Origin: Granulicella sp.
Lineage (GTDB): Bacteria; Acidobacteriota; Terriglobia; Terriglobales; Acidobacteriaceae
Reading direction: 5' to 3'
Length of the DNA stretch: 17,619 nt
Assembly (NCBI GenBank): GCA_003133205.1
Contig: PKWK01000154.1
Coordinates: 14,760 to 32,378, forward strand
Part shown: positions 7,837 to 14,757 of the stretch, piece by piece
Layout: each line of letters opens with the position of its first letter
Position numbering within the stretch: position 1 is the stretch's first letter
The notes under the pieces: model-generated
What the model saw: only the letters and a program-made list of their open reading frames with translations
What the model was told of the DNA's origin: nothing
The model's database searches: none
Program-made: the position numbers and the translations under genes

Positions 7837-9249
7837 ATGTCCCGACCAATGACCATGGGAGTACTCGTAGGCAACCGCGGATTCTTCCCCTCGCACCTCG
7901 CCACCAGCGGCCGGCTTGAAATCATCGCCGCGCTTGAGGCCGCCGGCATCAAGCCCATCGTGCTGCACCCCGACGTCACCGCCCACGGCGCAGTGGAGAC
8001 TTACGAGGACGCGAAGAAATGCGCCGCCCTGTTCAAGGAACACGCCGCCGAGATCGACGGCCTCATCATCACTCTGCCGAACTTCGGCGAAGAGCGCGGC
8101 CTGGCCGACGCGATCCGCCTCGCCGACCTGCGCGTACCGGTGCTGATCCAGGCCACGCCCGACGCGCCCAGCAAGATGACCATCGCTTTCCGCCGCGACA
8201 GCTTCTGCGGCAAGATGTCGATCTGCAACAACCTGAAGCAGTACGGCATTCCCTACTCGCTGACAACGCTGCACACCGAAGCACTTGACTCGACCGAATT
8301 CAAGGCCGACCTCGCGTGGTTCGCCGCGGTGTGCCGAACGGTTCGTGGGTTGAAGAACGTTCGCTTCGGCGCGATCGGAGCGCGGCCCACCGCGTTCAAC
8401 ACCGTGCGCTATTCCGAGAAACTGCTCGAGCGCTCCGGCATCACCGTCGAGACGCTCGACCTCAGCGAAGTGATGGGCCGCATTGGGCGCATGGCGGATA
8501 ACGACGACGCCGCGCAGGAGAAACTCGCCGCAATCAAGAAGTACATTCCCGTTGGCCAGACGCCCGAGGCCGCGCTGCTGAAGATGGCTAAGCTGGGCGC
8601 CGTCATCGACCACTGGATGAAGGCGAGCGAACTGACCGTCTCCGCCGTGCAGTGCTGGACGTCGATTGAGGAGTTCCTCGGCATCGTTCCATGCACCGTG
8701 ATGTCGATGATGAGCGAGAACCTCATTCCGTCCGCCTGCGAGGTCGACGTGCTCGGCACGCTCTCGATGTATGCGCTGACGCTCGCGAGCGAGACGCCCT
8801 CGGCGCTGCTCGACTGGAACAACAACTACGGCGAGGACCCCAACAAGGCCGTCTGCTTCCACTGCTCGAATCTGCCGAAGCACTTCTTCAAGGAAGGCGT
8901 GAAGATGGACTACCAACTCATCATCGCGGGAACGGTGGGCAAGGAGAACACGCACGGCACGCTCGACGGCACGGTGAAGGCCGGTCCGATGAGCTTCGCG
9001 CGCTTCTCCACCGACGACTTCGCCGGCCAAATCAAAGGCTACGTGGGCGAGGGTGCGTTCACCAACGATCCGCTGAACACCTTCGGCGGAGCGGGCGTGG
9101 TCGAGATCCCCAACATGCAGTCGCTGCTGCGCTACATCTGCGAGCACGGCTTCGAGCACCACGTCGCCGCCAGCTTCTCCACCACCGCCGCGCCGGTCTA
9201 CGAGGCTGCCAGCAAGTACCTCAACTGGCCCATGCACTGGCACAAGTAA
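7837..9249 (+). CDS. L-fucose/arabinose isomerase-like sugar isomerase
   Basis: The start is the ATG at 7837, nine bases after AAGGAG, giving 470 residues. The N-terminal half has Rossmann-like segments (MGVLVGNRGFFPSHLA, IDGLIITLPNFGEERG). The C-terminal half has the FucI/AraA-type metal-site region ACEVDVLGTLSMYAL, then LLDWNN and FHCSNLP. Glu302 and Asp326 are 24 residues apart, the same spacing as the metal ligands Glu337 and Asp361 of E. coli FucI as I recall them. Such enzymes interconvert aldoses and ketoses with a divalent metal. It is shorter than classical FucI (about 590 residues), so the substrate may not be fucose. Its place behind a symporter suggests a cytoplasmic step of sugar use. 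No kinase or aldolase gene lies nearby. Confidence 0.85.
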   Translation: MSRPMTMGVLVGNRGFFPSHLATSGRLEIIAALEAAGIKPIVLHPDVTAHGAVETYEDAKKCAALFKEHAAEIDGLIITLPNFGEERGLADAIRLADLRVPVLIQATPDAPSKMTIAFRRDSFCGKMSICNNLKQYGIPYSLTTLHTEALDSTEFKADLAWFAAVCRTVRGLKNVRFGAIGARPTAFNTVRYSEKLLERSGITVETLDLSEVMGRIGRMADNDDAAQEKLAAIKKYIPVGQTPEAALLKMAKLGAVIDHWMKASELTVSAVQCWTSIEEFLGIVPCTVMSMMSENLIPSACEVDVLGTLSMYALTLASETPSALLDWNNNYGEDPNKAVCFHCSNLPKHFFKEGVKMDYQLIIAGTVGKENTHGTLDGTVKAGPMSFARFSTDDFAGQIKGYVGEGAFTNDPLNTFGGAGVVEIPNMQSLLRYICEHGFEHHVAASFSTTAAPVYEAASKYLNWPMHWHK

Positions 9250-9280
9250 ACGCCGCAGACACCGCTGCTGCTTGGCGGCC

Positions 9281-10540
9281 TTATTGAGCGGCATTGCTCT
9301 GCTTGGCAGGCGGCTTCGCAGTCACTCGAACCGTGACGCCAGTCATGTCGGTATGAATCACCATCGGCTGCTGCGCGTTGGCATAGGCCTGCACCGTCGT
9401 CTCCTTGGTGTAGGTCGCGGGAACGCATCCACCGTTCGCGGAGTTCGGGCAGTTCGGCATCTCCTGGCGGGTCACCTCGCGCGGATTGGTGACTCTCAGC
9501 GTGTACTCGCCCTCCGGCACATACAGGAAGTGGAATGCCTCATCATCGCCGCTCACCGTAGTACTGGCGAGCATTGTGTTGTCGTCCGAATCGTGGAGTT
9601 CCACCTTGCCGGCGTTGACCGTCTGGCCCGTAGCAGAATCGACCAGCGTACCCGATACGGAATGCAGCTTGGCCAGCGAGATCTCTATGTCGTTGCCGTC
9701 GGCCTGCTCCCCGTCACCCACTTTGACCGTCTTCGCGTCGCGCTGGCGTACCACGTCGCCGCAGTAGACATCCAGCGTGAAGCCTGCCTTGGGGCCTGAC
9801 GAGCCGCTGTTGCGAAAGATGTAGGTGGTCTGCGTATCGTGGATGTCGACCGTGGCCTTCAGCAGGTATTCGCCCGGGGGCAAGCCCACCAGACGGAAGC
9901 GGCCCCGGTCGTCGGTGGAATCCACGAAGGACATGGCTGCGATCAGGTGGGTACGAAACTTGACCCATTTCCCGGCCTTGTCCTTGCGCAGCAGCGAGAC
10001 CTCGGTAGCGGCGTATGGCGCGCCGTCGTCGAACCGGACCGTGCCGGCAATGGTTGCGCCCTTCACCAGTACCACCTCCGTGGTCGTGGTTCGGTTGGCT
10101 ACAACCGTCACCGTCGTCAGCAGTTCGGCGATCAGATTTTTTGTCTGCGCATCGGGATGGTTCAAGTCATCGCGCGACAGTTCCGACAGCGGCGAGAGAT
10201 ACCCCAGCTTCTCGGCGATTACGTAGTAGTCGCCCGGCACGATGGGGATCGTAAACGACCCGTCCAGCAGTGTGCCGACCACCGTAGTCGTGGCCTCGGA
10301 CTTGCTGCTCCGTGTTTCTGGGCCGATGGCCGGGGAAGCAAGGTCCACCACCGGCTGCAATACCACCGAAGCCATTCGCGCCGGTAGATGGCTATCGCCG
10401 CAGATCACGTGCCCGGTCACGGTGCCCGTCGCTGCTGGCGCTGCGACCACCGCGGGCGCCGTGGGTGCCGCAACCTGCTGTGCGATGAGTCTGGCAGACA
10501 CGGCCAGAACCAAGACGAGAGCCCAACGATTCAGGCGCAT
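9281..10540 (-). CDS. Secreted protein with three CnaB/carboxypeptidase-regulatory-like domains
   Basis: The ATG at 10540 gives 419 residues with a signal peptide (1–20, ending RLIA). Three beta-sandwich units of the Cna-B/carboxypeptidase regulatory type can be seen. Residues 39–113 run from TVTGHVICGD to DGSFTIPIVPGDYYV. Residues 160–230 run from KGATIAGTVRFDDG to RGRFRLVGLPPGEYLL. Residues 293–350 run from HSVSGTLVDSATG to FHFLYVPEGEYTLRV. Each ends in the typical (L/I)xPGxY strand. Four cysteines (47, 260, 364, 372) lie outside the conserved strands. No enzyme domain is attached, so a structural or binding role at the cell surface is likely but unproven. It converges with the isomerase gene and is divergent from the GH105 gene. 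Confidence 0.82.
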   Translation of the reverse strand: MRLNRWALVLVLAVSARLIAQQVAAPTAPAVVAAPAATGTVTGHVICGDSHLPARMASVVLQPVVDLASPAIGPETRSSKSEATTTVVGTLLDGSFTIPIVPGDYYVIAEKLGYLSPLSELSRDDLNHPDAQTKNLIAELLTTVTVVANRTTTTEVVLVKGATIAGTVRFDDGAPYAATEVSLLRKDKAGKWVKFRTHLIAAMSFVDSTDDRGRFRLVGLPPGEYLLKATVDIHDTQTTYIFRNSGSSGPKAGFTLDVYCGDVVRQRDAKTVKVGDGEQADGNDIEISLAKLHSVSGTLVDSATGQTVNAGKVELHDSDDNTMLASTTVSGDDEAFHFLYVPEGEYTLRVTNPREVTRQEMPNCPNSANGGCVPATYTKETTVQAYANAQQPMVIHTDMTGVTVRVTAKPPAKQSNAAQ

Positions 10541-10569
10541 TGATAATGCCTCTTCCCTGCGAATGCGAA

Positions 10570-10575
10570 AGTTTA
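10570..10575 (-). promoter_or_regulatory. Possible -10 box of the CnaB-like gene
   Basis: TAAACT on the minus strand would start transcription about 23 bases before the ATG at 10540. The same hexamer occurs before rplS and before the open frame at the right edge. No good -35 box is seen. Confidence 0.3.
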
Positions 10576-10577
10576 GC

Positions 10578-10604
10578 ATTCTGGCGCGTTGAGTATTCTG
10601 GCGC
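10578..10604. repeat. Direct repeat in the divergent CnaB-like/GH105 promoter region
   Basis: ATTCTGGCGC occurs at 10578–10587 and again at 10595–10604, a 17-bp period. It lies just upstream of the minus-strand -10 candidate and about 100 bp before the GH105 ATG, so it may be a tandem regulator site. Confidence 0.4.
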
Positions 10605-10707
10605 AATAAGACGTACCCATCGCGTTCGGGGTCTATTCAACTACGCGAGCTGCCGAGTAGACTGGGTCGTCCCGTACTGTTGCAACAAATCCTCAAGGGT
10701 GAAACCG

Positions 10708-11958
10708 ATGAACCTCCGCTTATCGACGATTCTCTGTACGTCCTCTCTTCTCGCCGCGACACTGTTTGCCCAAACCCCGACCCAGCCTGTAACGCCGCCA
10801 GTGGCGCAAGCCAGCCCGGATGCGACCCAGCCTCCGCGCAGGGTTCCGGAGCCACCCTATAAGGCCACCATTCCACCCTCTCCAGGCGACCTCACCGTCT
10901 GGCCCCGCGGCGTCTCGCCGCAGGAGGTCGGCAAGGCGCTGGCCGAACACTTCGTGACAACGCCGCTGGGCCGGGGCATCGCGTATCCCGAGGTCTGCTC
11001 CTGGTACGGCGCATTCACCTTCGCCCAGATCACCCACGACGACGCGCTGCGCGACAAGCTCATCGCACGGTTTGCACCGATCATGCCTGGCGGTCCAGAG
11101 GCCCATCGCATGCCGCAGCGTCACCACGTCGACGACTCCATCTTTGGCGTCGTCCCACTCCAGATCGCCATCCAGACGAAGGGTCTTCCAGCGTACGACC
11201 CGAAGTACCTCCAGCTCGGCACCTGGTGGGCAGACCGTCAGTGGGGGCCGCTTGCGCCCGACAGTCCCGCTGAATTGCCATTGGATGAACACAATGCGCT
11301 GGTGAAGGATGGCCTGTCCCCGGAGACGCGCCTTTGGGTCGATGACATGTACATGCTGACCATGCTGCAGCTTGAGGCTTACCGCGCCACCGGCGACCGC
11401 AAGTACCTCGACCGCGACGCGCACGAGATGGTCACCTATCTGGACCGGTTGCAGCAGCCGAACGGACTTTTCTTTCACGCGCCCGACGTGAAGTACTTCT
11501 GGGGGCGGGGCGACGGCTGGTTCGCGGCCGGCATGGCGGAGATGCTGCGCAGCCTGCCCGCCGACCACCCCGATCGCCCGCGCATCATGGCCAGCTACAA
11601 GCTGATGATGGCCGCGCTGCTGAAGTATCAGGGCGCGGACGGCATGTGGCGCGAGCTGATCGACCACCCCGAGGCATGGCCCGAAAGCTCCAGTTCCGCC
11701 ATGTTCAGCTTCGCCCTGATCACCGGCGTCAAGCACGGCTGGCTGGACGCCGCCACCTACGCCCCCGCCGCCCGCCGCGGATGGATTGCCGTGGTCGGCT
11801 ACGTCGATCAGAACCACGACGTCACCCAGGTCTGCACCGGCACAGGCAAGTTCGACAGCATGCAGTACTACCTCGATCGCAAGCGCGAAACCGGGAACCT
11901 GCACGGCCAGGCGCCCGTGATGTGGGCTGCGTCGGCATTGCTGCGCGAGGAGAAGTAA
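10708..11958 (+). CDS. Secreted GH105-type unsaturated glycuronyl hydrolase
   Basis: The ATG at 10708 follows AAGGGTGA at a suitable distance and gives 416 residues. These begin with a signal peptide (1–21, ending LFAQ) and a Pro/Thr/Gln-rich linker to about residue 58. The rest is an all-alpha (alpha/alpha)6-barrel-like sequence. Family marks are RLWVDDMYMLTMLQ (209–221, acidic pair D212/D213), KYFWGRGDGWFAAGMAEML (262–280) and SSSSAMFSFALITGVKHGWL (327–346). GH105 and GH88 enzymes hydrolyse the unsaturated uronic acid left at chain ends by pectate or rhamnogalacturonan lyases. Most are cytoplasmic, so the export signal is notable. The damaged pectinesterase in the same window supports a pectin context. 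No lyase or sugar transporter for uronates is adjacent. Confidence 0.88.
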   Translation: MNLRLSTILCTSSLLAATLFAQTPTQPVTPPVAQASPDATQPPRRVPEPPYKATIPPSPGDLTVWPRGVSPQEVGKALAEHFVTTPLGRGIAYPEVCSWYGAFTFAQITHDDALRDKLIARFAPIMPGGPEAHRMPQRHHVDDSIFGVVPLQIAIQTKGLPAYDPKYLQLGTWWADRQWGPLAPDSPAELPLDEHNALVKDGLSPETRLWVDDMYMLTMLQLEAYRATGDRKYLDRDAHEMVTYLDRLQQPNGLFFHAPDVKYFWGRGDGWFAAGMAEMLRSLPADHPDRPRIMASYKLMMAALLKYQGADGMWRELIDHPEAWPESSSSAMFSFALITGVKHGWLDAATYAPAARRGWIAVVGYVDQNHDVTQVCTGTGKFDSMQYYLDRKRETGNLHGQAPVMWAASALLREEK

Positions 11959-11979
11959 TGTCCACCCTGAACAACCCTG

Positions 11980-11995
11980 TGTGATGGAGATCACA
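11980..11995. promoter_or_regulatory. CRP/FNR-family operator-like palindrome
   Basis: TGTGATGGAGATCACA has perfect six-base arms and matches the CRP consensus TGTGA-N6-TCACA at all ten defined positions. It also contains TGAT-N4-ATCA, the core of FNR-type sites. Its centre (11987.5) is 41.5 bp before the start predicted from TATTCT at 12017–12022, the class II activator distance. Confidence 0.5.
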
Positions 11996-12028
11996 GCCTG
12001 CATCCCGCCCTGCGGGTATTCTGTTATT

Positions 12029-12099
12029 GCTTTGGGACATGCAGAGTTTTATGTTGCCCATTGTCCTGCCGCCGCTATATATCGGCGGCATGGCTTTTT
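12029..12099 (+). ncRNA. Candidate small RNA or micropeptide mRNA under CRP-type control
   Basis: A transcript from the predicted start at about 12029 to the terminator would be about 70 bases. It could be a small RNA with the terminator hairpin as its 3' end. It also contains a 20-codon frame (ATG at 12039, TAA at 12099–12101) for a hydrophobic peptide ending PPLYIGGMAF, with only GGGA three bases before the ATG. The frame may be chance. No known RNA family was recognised. Confidence 0.25.
12067..12099 (+). terminator. Strong Rho-independent terminator
   Basis: TGCCGCCG (12067–12074) and CGGCGGCA (12083–12090) form a perfect 8-bp stem around CTATATAT, followed by TGGC and five Ts. It ends GH105 transcription and any RNA started at about 12029. 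Confidence 0.8.
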
Positions 12100-12135
12100 A
12101 AGCGACCCCCTGAACGGGCGCAATCGCCCCCGGCA

Positions 12136-12164
12136 TTGCGAAATCCGACAAACTCCGCCATACT
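12136..12164 (+). promoter_or_regulatory. Probable rpsP promoter
   Basis: TTGCGA (12136–12141) and CATACT (12159–12164) are 17 bp apart, each matching four of six consensus bases. The resulting leader would be about 95 bases. The promoter lies just after the terminator that isolates rpsP from the GH105 gene. Confidence 0.45.
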
Positions 12165-12266
12165 TAGGTGTTGGGTTGTGTGAGCTGTGGTTCCGCCTGC
12201 TTGTCCGGTGGACCGCTCGAGTTCATCTCTTCGCCCACATACCGTTTTCTCTGAGAGGAATTCCAA

Positions 12267-12521
12267 GTGTTGATGATTCGTTTGGCGCGCGTTGGCGCCC
12301 GCAAGCAGCCCCACTACCGCGTCGTTGTGATTGAAAAGGACCGTGCCCGCAACGGCCGTTCCATCGAGGTTGTCGGTACGTACAATCCCCGCACCGCCCC
12401 CGCCTCGCTGGAACTCAAGCGGGACCGAATCGATTACTGGGTCGGCAACGGCGCCAGGATGTCGGAGCGCGTCGGCAAGCTCTTTGCCCAGCCCGCCGCT
12501 GAACCCGTCAGCGCGGCCTAG
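12267..12521 (+). CDS. rpsP: 30S ribosomal protein bS16
   Basis: This 84-residue protein is a core 30S subunit component. The IRLARVGARKQPHYRVVVIE opening, the DRARNGRSIEVVGTYNPR block and the IDYWVGNGARMSERV segment are typical of bS16, and the length is normal. AGAGGAA ends six bases before a GTG (12267) and twelve before the ATG at 12273, so GTG is preferred; the protein then begins MLMIR. It heads the rpsP–khpA–rimM–trmD series. A terminator at 12622–12660 separates it from khpA, so much of its mRNA may be monocistronic. Confidence 0.96.
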   Translation: MLMIRLARVGARKQPHYRVVVIEKDRARNGRSIEVVGTYNPRTAPASLELKRDRIDYWVGNGARMSERVGKLFAQPAAEPVSAA

Positions 12522-12621
12522 TTACCGGGATTGGACCGGTAACCGCCCGCTAGTACCCAAAGAATCTCTCATTATGCCGTCTTTCAGACGAAAACTTTAC
12601 TGTTTCTTCACGTAGACTCAT

Positions 12622-12660
12622 CGCAGGCCTGCTTGCAAGCCGGGTGGGCCTGCGTTTCCC
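12622..12660 (+). terminator. Terminator after rpsP
   Basis: CGCAGGCC (12622–12629) pairs perfectly with GGCCTGCG (12647–12654), followed by TTTCCCCTT. The loop contains the palindrome GCTTGCAAGC. The T-run is broken, so termination may be partial. Confidence 0.6.
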
Positions 12661-12661
12661 C

Positions 12662-12688
12662 TTGACGCCTCCCCCAAGGTGGTATAAC
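12662..12688 (+). promoter_or_regulatory. Promoter of khpA (–rimM–trmD)
   Basis: TTGACG (five of six) and TATAAC (five of six) are 15 bp apart, with TGG directly before TATAAC forming an extended -10. The spacing is short, but the extended element should compensate. The leader to the khpA ATG is about 100 bases and can form small hairpins, for example CCTCA/TGAGG at 12727–12744. Confidence 0.55.
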
Positions 12689-12793
12689 GCTACTGCACCG
12701 GCGGAACGTCATTCAGTCCCCTAAGACCTCACCCCAGAATGAGGCTATCGGCTGAAAGAGCCCGGAGCAGCATACTCCTACGAGGTGTCTGTG

Positions 12794-13090
12794 ATGATCG
12801 AAGCAACGCCAACTGCCAGCGAACCAACAGAGCGGATGAAGCAACTTATCCTGGAGATCGTCCAGGCGTTGGTTGACCAGCCCGATGATGTCTCCGTCGA
12901 GATGCTTGACGACCACGATTCCACAGTCATACGACTGCGGGTCGCGCACCAGGACATCGGCAAAGTCATCGGCAAACAGGGCCGGACAGCGCGCTCTCTG
13001 CGCACCATTCTCGGCGCCGCCAGCATGAAGCTACACCATCGCTTCGCGCTCGATATTCTGGAGGACGGCGACGTACGACAGGCGGACTAA
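12794..13090 (+). CDS. khpA: KH-domain RNA-binding protein
   Basis: This 98-residue single-KH protein belongs to the KhpA (YlqC) family. The GxxG loop is seen in IGKVIGKQGRTARSLRTIL, the RNA-gripping motif, preceded by acidic beta strands (DVSVEMLDDHDS). KhpA proteins bind RNA, often with a KhpB/Jag partner, and affect cell division and translation in Gram-positive bacteria. The position between rpsP and rimM is the usual one. The ATG at 12794 is chosen because GAGGTG lies six bases upstream; two in-frame GTGs (12785, 12791) overlap that site. The C-terminus (ILEDGDVRQAD) is an ordinary short tail. Confidence 0.92.
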   Translation: MIEATPTASEPTERMKQLILEIVQALVDQPDDVSVEMLDDHDSTVIRLRVAHQDIGKVIGKQGRTARSLRTILGAASMKLHHRFALDILEDGDVRQAD

Positions 13091-13203
13091 CCCTACACCG
13101 GTCGCCGCCGGTCAAGTGAAGCATCTCGCTGCTCGACAACGGCTGCGAAGGGGCCGCACGGCGAAGGTCTTCCCTTGCACACAGATCTGCCAGCATAGGT
13201 AAC

Positions 13204-13845
13204 ATGCGTCCCATGGAAGCGACTTCGCAATGGATCGTGCTGGCCCACATCCTTCGGCCCCAGGGACGCAGAGGTGAACTTCTCGCCGACCTGTTCACCG
13301 ATTTTCCTGAGCGCTTCGACCAGCACCGCCAAGTGTGGCTCGCTCCGCAGGGCTTCGCCGATCAGGACTCCGCCGAGCCGCATTCAGCCGCAGCAGCCGA
13401 ACCGGCTGAGGTCGCCGCGCATTGGCTTCCCGTCGGCAGGAACGCGGGTCGAATCGTCTTCCACTTCGCGGGCATCGACACCATCGAGCAAGCAGAGAAA
13501 CTCGCCGGCAAGGAAGTCGTCGTGCCCCTCACCGAGCGCCTGCCGCTTGACCCGGGCGCCGCCTACATCTCCGACCTCGTCGGCTGCACCGTCTACGACC
13601 GCGGCGTCGCGCTGGGTGTCGTCGACAGCGTCGAGTTCCCTACTTCGCCGGATGGCTCGCGCCGGCTGGAAGAAGCCGCTCCGCTGCTCGCCATCACATC
13701 CCCGGAAGGCGACGAGATTCTTGTCCCATTCGCCAACGCTTTCCTGCTCGAGCTCGACCTGGCGGCAAAGTCCATCCGCATGGCCCTGCCCGAGGGACTG
13801 GCCGACATCAATGCCCAGGGCAATCGGCCGGCTGCGAAAGAATGA
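13204..13845 (+). CDS. rimM: Ribosome maturation factor RimM
   Basis: This 213-residue protein helps assemble the 30S head, with an N-terminal RimM barrel and a C-terminal PRC barrel. The start WIVLAHILRPQGRRGELLADLFTD is the classical opening. The PRC part begins at YISDLVGCTVYDRGVALGVV and includes EILVPFANAFLLELDL. It is longer than most RimM (about 170–185) because of an Ala/Glu-rich insert at about residues 52–70 and a loop near 140–152 (PTSPDGSRRLEEAA). ATG 13204 has only a weak AGGT close upstream, and ATG 13213 is an alternative. The gap from khpA is 113 bp; trmD follows after 42 bp. Confidence 0.93.
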   Translation: MRPMEATSQWIVLAHILRPQGRRGELLADLFTDFPERFDQHRQVWLAPQGFADQDSAEPHSAAAAEPAEVAAHWLPVGRNAGRIVFHFAGIDTIEQAEKLAGKEVVVPLTERLPLDPGAAYISDLVGCTVYDRGVALGVVDSVEFPTSPDGSRRLEEAAPLLAITSPEGDEILVPFANAFLLELDLAAKSIRMALPEGLADINAQGNRPAAKE

Positions 13846-13887
13846 GCTGGCGTTCTACACTGCGAATGACTCTCCGGCCCGGCACAC

Positions 13888-14697
13888 ATGCGCTTTGACA
13901 TCCTCACCATCTTTCCCAACTTTTTCTCGGGGCCGCTCGACCACGGCATCCTGAGCCGCGCCATCGCTACCGGCGCGGTGGAGGTGGCGACGCATGACCT
14001 GCGCGCGTTCACGCATGACCGCCATCGCACCGTCGACGACCGCCCATTCGGCGGCGGCGAGGGAATGGTGCTGAAGGCACAGCCCATCTTCGAATGCGTC
14101 GAGTCGCTCGGCGGCATTGCGACGAAAGCAGACCGCGATCTGTCACGCCAGTCGGTAATTTTGCTCTCTGCGCAGGGAAAGCGTTTTACGCAGGCGACGG
14201 CGCATCGTCTCGCTACGCTGGAGCGCGTCGTGCTCATCTGCGGCCGCTACGAGGGCGTCGACGAGCGCGTCTGCGATCTGCTCGCGGACGAGGAACTCTC
14301 CATCGGCGACTACGTCCTCTCGGGCGGCGAACTGGCCGCGGCCGTGGTGCTCGACGCAACTGTGCGCCTGCTCCCTGGAGTGCTCGGCCACGCCGACTCG
14401 TCGCGCTACGAGAGCTTTGGCGCAGGCGACGATCCCGCCGATGCGTTGACTGCCGACGGCGTGCCGCGATCAACTCACGGTGCAGGCGGTCTGCTCGATT
14501 ATCCCCACTACACGCGCCCCGCGGAGTTTCGTGGCGTAGCCATTCCCGAGGTGCTGGGAGGAGGAGATCATTCCGCCATCCGCCGCTGGCGCCGCCAGAT
14601 GGCGCTGGAAAAAACATGGCGCAACCGGCCGGATCTGCTCACGCACGCCGCGCTCAGCAACGAAGACCGCGAGTACCTGGCGGGTCTGAAGTCATAG
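13888..14697 (+). CDS. trmD: tRNA (guanine-N1)-methyltransferase TrmD
   Basis: This 269-residue SPOUT (trefoil-knot) methyltransferase makes m1G37 next to the anticodon of tRNAs reading CNN/GGN-type codons, using S-adenosylmethionine and preventing frameshifts. Clear motifs are DRPFGGGEGMVL (51–62), LICGRYEGVDERV (116–128) and the knot SIGDYVLSGGELAA (138–151), followed by LLDYPHYTRP (202–211). There is a Gly/Ala/Asp-rich linker at about 177–200 between the domains, slightly longer than usual. No Shine-Dalgarno is visible before the ATG, so coupling to rimM translation 42 bases upstream is likely. It is the last gene before the toxin–antitoxin pair. Confidence 0.96.
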   Translation: MRFDILTIFPNFFSGPLDHGILSRAIATGAVEVATHDLRAFTHDRHRTVDDRPFGGGEGMVLKAQPIFECVESLGGIATKADRDLSRQSVILLSAQGKRFTQATAHRLATLERVVLICGRYEGVDERVCDLLADEELSIGDYVLSGGELAAAVVLDATVRLLPGVLGHADSSRYESFGAGDDPADALTADGVPRSTHGAGGLLDYPHYTRPAEFRGVAIPEVLGGGDHSAIRRWRRQMALEKTWRNRPDLLTHAALSNEDREYLAGLKS

Positions 14698-14722
14698 CTG
14701 ACGAAGAAGAAGAGTGACCCTG

Positions 14723-14751
14723 TTGTCTTACATTGTCCCATAGTGTAGGAT
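14723..14751 (+). promoter_or_regulatory. Promoter of the toxin–antitoxin pair
   Basis: TTGTCT (14723–14728) and TAGGAT (14746–14751) are 17 bp apart, each with four of six consensus matches. Transcription would start at about the A of the antitoxin ATG. The interval holds TACA…TGTA (14729–14747), a possible RHH operator for autorepression. AGGA inside the -10 could instead be a Shine-Dalgarno for a longer mRNA. Confidence 0.45.
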
Positions 14752-14757
14752 TTTTTC

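Larger units (their letters stand above)
11959..12266 (+). other. 308-bp intergenic region between the GH105 gene and rpsP
   Basis: It contains, in order: a CRP/FNR-type palindrome (11980–11995), a small inverted repeat CCCGC/GCGGG (12004–12016), a -10-like TATTCT (12017–12022), a 20-codon open frame (12039–12101), a strong terminator (12067–12099), another small hairpin (12116–12129) and the rpsP promoter. These are listed separately where supported. Confidence 0.6.

Noticed and set aside
9252..9279. GCCGC…GCGGC hairpin between the convergent isomerase and CnaB-like genes
   Set aside because: The stem is short with a long loop and no T-run, so it is not a convincing terminator.
7789..9294. 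A 501-codon open frame on the minus strand opposite the isomerase gene
   Set aside because: It is the antisense shadow of a GC-rich gene: the product is His/Arg/Gly/Val-rich with no domain, and the plus strand has a clear enzyme with a good ribosome site.
10720..12003. A 427-codon minus-strand frame opposite the GH105 gene
   Set aside because: It is low-complexity and antisense to a convincing GH105 enzyme, with no recognisable motif or ribosome site.
12028..12056. TTGCTT-N17-TATGTT as a promoter between the GH105 gene and rpsP
   Set aside because: Its start would fall about ten bases before the terminator stem, leaving no sensible transcript, and TATTCT with the CRP-type site fits better.
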